Under the pieces are notes generated by a model. It had not been told where the DNA came from. It searched no databases and saw nothing but the letters and a program-made list of their open reading frames with translations. This document shows positions 49,658 to 53,786 of a DNA stretch of 53,786 bases, one piece after another. This DNA comes from Bacteroidaceae bacterium. GTDB taxonomy: Bacteria > Bacteroidota > Bacteroidia > Bacteroidales > Bacteroidaceae. The stretch is taken from the NCBI GenBank assembly GCA_017647225.1, contig JAGCLA010000018.1, positions 1 through 53,786 of the forward strand. Direction: 5' to 3'. The position numbers and the translations under genes were made by a program. Positions within the stretch are counted from its first letter, which is position 1. Each line of letters opens with the position of its first letter.

Positions 49658-52600
49658 TGATGAAAAAAATACTATCTGTTCTTATTCTGTTGGCAAGCTC
49701 TTTTTGTTGCTTTGCCCAAGAGTGTTTACCAATCGAACATGAATTGTTGTCTATGCTGGAGAGTAATGGAGAAGAAAAAATCTCTATTACCATTGTGCTT
49801 AAATCGCAACCGAACTCATCGGAGCTCAGAGCTAAGGCATCTGCCTGCCGTGACAGGAAAATGGTTGGCGAAGTCATTGTAAATGAACTCAAGGAACATT
49901 CCGTTGAGTCACAGGCAACGTTGCTCGAATTCTTGCAAACAGAAGAGAAACAAGGCCATGTGGCAAATATCGTTTCTTTGTGGATAGCAAACTCAGTATG
50001 TTGTGATGCGACAAATGAGGTTATTCGTAAGATAGCCTCTCGCAGTGACATTGCAATGGTTGGCTTGAACAAGGATGTGCAGATGCTTTGCAATTCTTCT
50101 CAGAATGATATGCTTCAGCAACTTGCTGGCAGTGTACGTGCCGGTTCGGCGGCCCCTCATGTCATGCAGGTTGGAGCTTCGCAGGTATGGGAGCAGGGTT
50201 ATACAGGTAAGAATGTCGTTGTTGCAATACTTGACTCAGGTATAAACGATGAACATACCGACTTGAAGGACCATTTGTGGCAAGGGTATGCCGATACAGA
50301 CGGTGATGGTGAAAAAGATGATTTGATCCATGGTTGGAATTTTGTGTCAGGCAATGCAAATATAAAGGATGATTATGGTCATGGCACCCATTGTGCCGGT
50401 ATTATTTGTGGAGATGGTACTTCCGGAAATACTACAGGTGTAGCACCTGATGCGACATTGATGACTCTTAAGACCATCAATAGAAGCGGTGGCGGTTCAC
50501 CTGCAAACATGATAGAAGGAGTGCAGTTCGCAGTTGAGAACGGAGCCAAGATATTGAGTATATCTTCTGGCTTTAAGTCAAACCAGATAGGCACAAGTGA
50601 AAAGGAAACGCTTCGCAGAACTTTTGAGAATGTCTTGCAAGCCGGTGTAATTGCTTTTGTTGCAGCCGGAAATGACGGCGAAGAAAATGGCGATGAGAAA
50701 TATGTTGATGTGCCGGCATCATGTCCTCCACCTTATCTTCACCCCGACCAACAGGCTAATAGCGGTGGTCTGTCAAGCGTGGTCTGTGTTGGAGCCGTAA
50801 AGGCTAACGATGAATTTGCGCGATTTTCTTCTCAAGGGCCGGCAACATGGCAGGGTACAGAATATAATGACTATCTGTATGACGAAAACGATGAGAACCT
50901 TTTCGGTCTTATACGTCCTGATATCTGCGCTCCCGGTGATTTGATATATTCATTGAAATATGACGAAAACGATAAGTATGCGTTTATGTCAGGTACATCA
51001 CAAGCTACGCCTTGTGTGGCAGGTGTGGCTGCGCTTATGCTTGAGAAGAACGGAACTCTTACTCCCGCAGACATCTGTCGTATAATGGAAACGACGGCCG
51101 TTAAGCTATCCGAGAAAAAGAACAACTATACCGGCTCCGGAAGAGTCGATGCTCTCAGCGCTATAGCTGCCGTTGAGGCCGGCGAAGGAAAACCGTTTGT
51201 AAGGGTTTCCTCTTTTGCTCCTGAAATTCTTGCACAGGGAAACAATAAAGAACTCTCTCTGCTCGTGACAAACAGTGGCAAATCAAAAAGCAGTGAGAAT
51301 ACGACTGTTGAATTGTCTGTTGCCGACAAGTATATAACAATAAATGATAACAGCAAGAATGTTGGTAGTATAGTAGCCGGTAGTTCTCAAGAGGTCTCTT
51401 TTGTAATGAATGTTGCTGCAGGCACTCCAAACGGACATAAAGTATATATGACTGTTGTAACGACAGATGGAGCATATTCGTGGAGTGATGAAATTATGCT
51501 TGAGGTAAATCCTTGTGCACGTATAACATCCGAGTTGTCCGGTATTACTGCAATTAATGCCGGTGAGGAAACGACAATTAATGTAAAAGTTATAAATAAT
51601 GGTACAATAGCTACCATTGCCGACACAAGATTGACCCTTGAAGCCAATTCTCCATATGTTGAATTTACAAATAATGAAGCAGTTATAGGTATTTTGGCTG
51701 TAGGTGAATCTGTATTGGTTCCATTCTCGTTTACCATAAGTGATGAAATTGCTGACAACAGCAGTGTAAGATTTGACTTGTATGCAGCCCCGAACTCTTA
51801 TACCGATGTCAAAAATTTGATATATGAATTCGAAGTTGAAACAGACAGCTATGGATACCTCGAAGACGGTTTCAATGGCTGGACAACTTTTGATGCAAGC
51901 AATGACGAGCGTAATCATCCATGGTGGCACTCATCAAAATCAATGGTGCATAAAGTAGAAACCCCCGGTGAATCGGTATCGGGCAAAGGACATCTTATGA
52001 GCGAGACTTATTGTCAGGCATCAATGATGGAATATACCGTACCAATCGACAATTATCTGGTATCTCCTAAAATTAGAGCTACAGCTGATAGTGAAATGCG
52101 TTTTAAGGCGCGTGTGCATTCATCTAAATTCTATGGTGAGCATTTTGGTGTTGCTGTATCAGAGGAAGGAAATAATGACCCGAACTCATTTACTACAAAA
52201 CAGGAATGGACAATAAAAAGTGAAGATGGCGCTGATTGGATTGAATATGTGGTCGATTTGTCAGAATATAATGGCAAAGACATATATGTTGCAATTCGTC
52301 ATTTCTTCACCCAGCAGCAATGGCAAGAATCCTATAACGGTTACGATTTTTATGTATTGAACATTGATGATATAGAATTGAATAATGTTGTAGATATTTC
52401 CGATACATTCAAAAACGACAATTACAGCAGTTTTACATTAAGAGTGAATTCAAATCCATTGCCTGCGCCTACCAACCTTGTAGCAACGGCAATTGATAAA
52501 AATTCCATATCCTTGTCATGGGACGCTGTGAAGAATTCACAATGGTATAGCATCTATAGAAATGGAACTTGGATAAAGAATGTAAGCGATGCGACAACTT

Positions 52601-53604
52601 GTACCGATACCGGTTTGAAACCGAATACAACCTATTCGTATAAAGTTGCAGCTTATGCCAACGGTAAGGAGTATGAGCATTCAAAGGAGGTTTCTGTTAC
52701 AACATTGCAGGAGGATTATGTCGTTTCTATAAAGAGTGTAGAGCCTGAAACTCTCGAAATAGGGGAGAATACTCTCTCTATTACAATGATTAACGATGGA
52801 AAATATGAGCAGCAGTCAAAAAGTGCTGTGACATTGTCAACAGAGAATCCTTATGTTACTATTAAATCATCCAGTATTAATATAAGTGCTCTAGTACCTG
52901 GTGGAGAGGTAACTAAGTGTTTTGAAATAAAAGTAGATGATGCTATTCCATATGGAACAGAAGTTGAGTTTAATCTGAATATAGCTCAATTATATGAATC
53001 AAAACTGGTGTGGAATCATACGTTTCTAGTTAAATACGGAGTTGAAACGGAGGTTGATTGTGATTTCTCAACTCTGTATGCTCCAATGGCAATTAAAATA
53101 CCGGCAGGCATAGAGGCTTATGTTGTAACAGAAGCTAGAAACAGTAATGCTATATTGACGCAGATATTTAATGTAATCCCAGCCAATACAGCTGTTGTCC
53201 TGAGAGGTGGAACTATTGAACTGTCTGCCGAAAACACCTATATTGGTGAAGTAGAGCCTGTATATGGTAATTTGCTCAGAGGAACAGAATATGATACATA
53301 TATTGAAGAACCGGCTTATGTCCTTAGTGTTGTTGATGGTGAATTTGGATTTTACATGGCAAAGATGACTGATGGAAAGTTCCTTAATAGAAGCAATAAG
53401 GCATACTTGCCATGTTCTGCTCTCTCTCAGGAAAATCTGACCTCCGGTTTGCGCTTTGTTTTCGGAGATCCAACAGGTATAGAAAATCCGGATACCGAAA
53501 AGAATGATACGGAAATTGAAATATATGATCTTGTAGGCCGTAGAGTAAATAATCCAACAAAGGGCATATATATCGTAAATGGCAAGAAAGTTTATGTAAG
53601 ATAA
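49657..53604 (+). CDS. Secreted subtilisin-like (S8) peptidase with cleaved-adhesin, Fn3 and T9SS-type C-terminal modules
   Basis: A 1315-residue exported protease. The signal peptide is KKILSVLILLASSFCCFAQ and a propeptide runs to about 160. The S8 domain (about 165-505) has Asp193 (VAILDSGI), His242 (GHGTHCAG) and Ser448 (SGTSQATPCVAG), all present. CARDB-like beta domains follow (about 510-725). A choice-of-anchor/cleaved-adhesin domain is at about 728-910 (EDGFNGWTTFDA). A fibronectin III domain is at about 930-1020 and a further beta domain comes after it. The C-terminus GIYIVNGKKVYVR is a type IX sorting-like end. It is translationally coupled to dusB, and an IS begins 42 bases after its stop. 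Confidence 0.92.
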   Translation: MMKKILSVLILLASSFCCFAQECLPIEHELLSMLESNGEEKISITIVLKSQPNSSELRAKASACRDRKMVGEVIVNELKEHSVESQATLLEFLQTEEKQGHVANIVSLWIANSVCCDATNEVIRKIASRSDIAMVGLNKDVQMLCNSSQNDMLQQLAGSVRAGSAAPHVMQVGASQVWEQGYTGKNVVVAILDSGINDEHTDLKDHLWQGYADTDGDGEKDDLIHGWNFVSGNANIKDDYGHGTHCAGIICGDGTSGNTTGVAPDATLMTLKTINRSGGGSPANMIEGVQFAVENGAKILSISSGFKSNQIGTSEKETLRRTFENVLQAGVIAFVAAGNDGEENGDEKYVDVPASCPPPYLHPDQQANSGGLSSVVCVGAVKANDEFARFSSQGPATWQGTEYNDYLYDENDENLFGLIRPDICAPGDLIYSLKYDENDKYAFMSGTSQATPCVAGVAALMLEKNGTLTPADICRIMETTAVKLSEKKNNYTGSGRVDALSAIAAVEAGEGKPFVRVSSFAPEILAQGNNKELSLLVTNSGKSKSSENTTVELSVADKYITINDNSKNVGSIVAGSSQEVSFVMNVAAGTPNGHKVYMTVVTTDGAYSWSDEIMLEVNPCARITSELSGITAINAGEETTINVKVINNGTIATIADTRLTLEANSPYVEFTNNEAVIGILAVGESVLVPFSFTISDEIADNSSVRFDLYAAPNSYTDVKNLIYEFEVETDSYGYLEDGFNGWTTFDASNDERNHPWWHSSKSMVHKVETPGESVSGKGHLMSETYCQASMMEYTVPIDNYLVSPKIRATADSEMRFKARVHSSKFYGEHFGVAVSEEGNNDPNSFTTKQEWTIKSEDGADWIEYVVDLSEYNGKDIYVAIRHFFTQQQWQESYNGYDFYVLNIDDIELNNVVDISDTFKNDNYSSFTLRVNSNPLPAPTNLVATAIDKNSISLSWDAVKNSQWYSIYRNGTWIKNVSDATTCTDTGLKPNTTYSYKVAAYANGKEYEHSKEVSVTTLQEDYVVSIKSVEPETLEIGENTLSITMINDGKYEQQSKSAVTLSTENPYVTIKSSSINISALVPGGEVTKCFEIKVDDAIPYGTEVEFNLNIAQLYESKLVWNHTFLVKYGVETEVDCDFSTLYAPMAIKIPAGIEAYVVTEARNSNAILTQIFNVIPANTAVVLRGGTIELSAENTYIGEVEPVYGNLLRGTEYDTYIEEPAYVLSVVDGEFGFYMAKMTDGKFLNRSNKAYLPCSALSQENLTSGLRFVFGDPTGIENPDTEKNDTEIEIYDLVGRRVNNPTKGIYIVNGKKVYVR

Positions 53605-53645
53605 AAACCGAACGGTTCAATAAAAAAACGAAAGACAAACACTTC

Positions 53646-53786
53646 TGAAGTGAACCCCAAAAGTTAGACAAAAAACTTTGGGGTTTATTTTATGCGTAAG
53701 AAACACGATCATTCAGCATTGCTAAAGTATATGCATATGCTTGAAGATGGTTATTCCATCAATTACATTCACAGCAAGTATGGTAT
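53646..53786 (+). mobile_element. Left end of an IS3-like insertion sequence (partial)
   Basis: The end reads TGAAGTGAACCCCAAAAG and continues TTAGACA, a TG-starting terminal repeat of the IS3/IS150 kind. An internal stem (AACCCCAAAAGTT with AACTTTGGGGTT) precedes an OrfA-like start at 53692. The right end is outside the window. Confidence 0.65.
53692..53786 (+). CDS. Transposase OrfA-like helix-turn-helix protein (partial)
   Basis: Thirty-one codons are visible, starting MRKKHDHSALLKYMHMLEDG and continuing YSINYIHSKYG. The pattern (basic start, amphipathic helix, short turn, then a second helix ending in a glycine) fits the helix-turn-helix of IS3-family OrfA. The IS end lies 46 bases upstream. 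The frame runs off the window, so the family is inferred from this short piece. Confidence 0.6.
   Translation, partial: MRKKHDHSALLKYMHMLEDGYSINYIHSKYG

Noticed and set aside
51283-51930. 215-codon frame opposite the subtilase gene
   Set aside because: Antisense shadow within a continuous, multi-domain coding region.
53605-53618. AACCGAACGGTT stem after the subtilase gene as terminator
   Set aside because: Loop of two bases and no T-run on the plus strand.
1-53786. CRISPR array, restriction-modification, toxin-antitoxin or other defence island
   Set aside because: No regularly spaced repeats, cas-like, methylase-nuclease pair or paired small toxin genes were seen in any part of the window.

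Overview
The window looks like chromosome of a Bacteroidales bacterium (Bacteroidota). Three things point there: promoters of the TTTG-N19/20-TAnnTTTG type (clearest upstream of acpP), secreted proteins with type IX secretion style C-termini, and characteristic gene pairs and families such as lpxK-punA-thiL, an ExbB/ExbD/ExbD cluster, the B12-dependent ribonucleotide reductase and a GH3 family protein. I cannot fix the genus from sequence alone.

Positions 1 to about 3110 are the end of an integrated mobile element abutting the 3' end of a tRNA-Pro(GGG) gene. From the boundary inward it carries a tyrosine integrase, a BT4734/VirE_N-like primase-associated protein, and the first 145 codons of a P-loop ATPase/helicase that runs off the window. 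The core chromosome starts at the tRNA.

3.3-12.9 kb: a small SAM methyltransferase, a giant secreted CotH/F5-8C/dockerin protein on the minus strand, then pdxB, acpP-fabF-rnc (fatty acid synthesis and RNase III), and folB facing them. 12.9-19.7 kb: nrdJ, dnaA and dnaX, all on the minus strand, separated by two gene-free stretches of about 510 bp that hold a nrdJ promoter, a dispersed GTCATCCTGA repeat, terminator hairpins and a possible dnaA leader switch. 19.8-30 kb: divIC, a membrane protein, a phosphodiesterase/kinase/MATE block, then a plus-strand run mnmA-xseA-xseB, ilvE, trmB, a Dabb protein and mrp. 28.9-32.0 kb: lpxK-punA-thiL-Imm17-like operon on the minus strand.

32.3-35 kb: tRNA-Ser(GGA) followed without terminator by the energy-transducing exbB-(membrane protein)-exbD-exbD operon, ended by two tandem terminators. 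35-43.5 kb: folA/thyA (minus), then an RsmF-like methyltransferase, dsbD, a GH3 protein and an Ig-like lipoprotein. 43.5-49.6 kb: cysS, an M28/glutaminyl-cyclase-like lipoprotein, sufE, convergent with U32 peptidase-ldcA, and dusB diverging from U32 across a 46-nt perfect palindrome that forms two mirror-image promoters. dusB overlaps a 1315-residue secreted subtilase. The last 140 bases are the left end of an IS3-like insertion sequence.

Most of the window is ordinary housekeeping DNA. The signals worth a second look are mainly architectural: the mirror-image divergent promoter, a 40-nt palindrome written into the ends of two convergent genes, a terminator whose loop equals the IS end, competing hairpins ahead of dnaA, and the atypical catalytic motifs (integrase, P-loop ATPase) of the mobile element. 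I did not find a clear-cut new multi-gene system.
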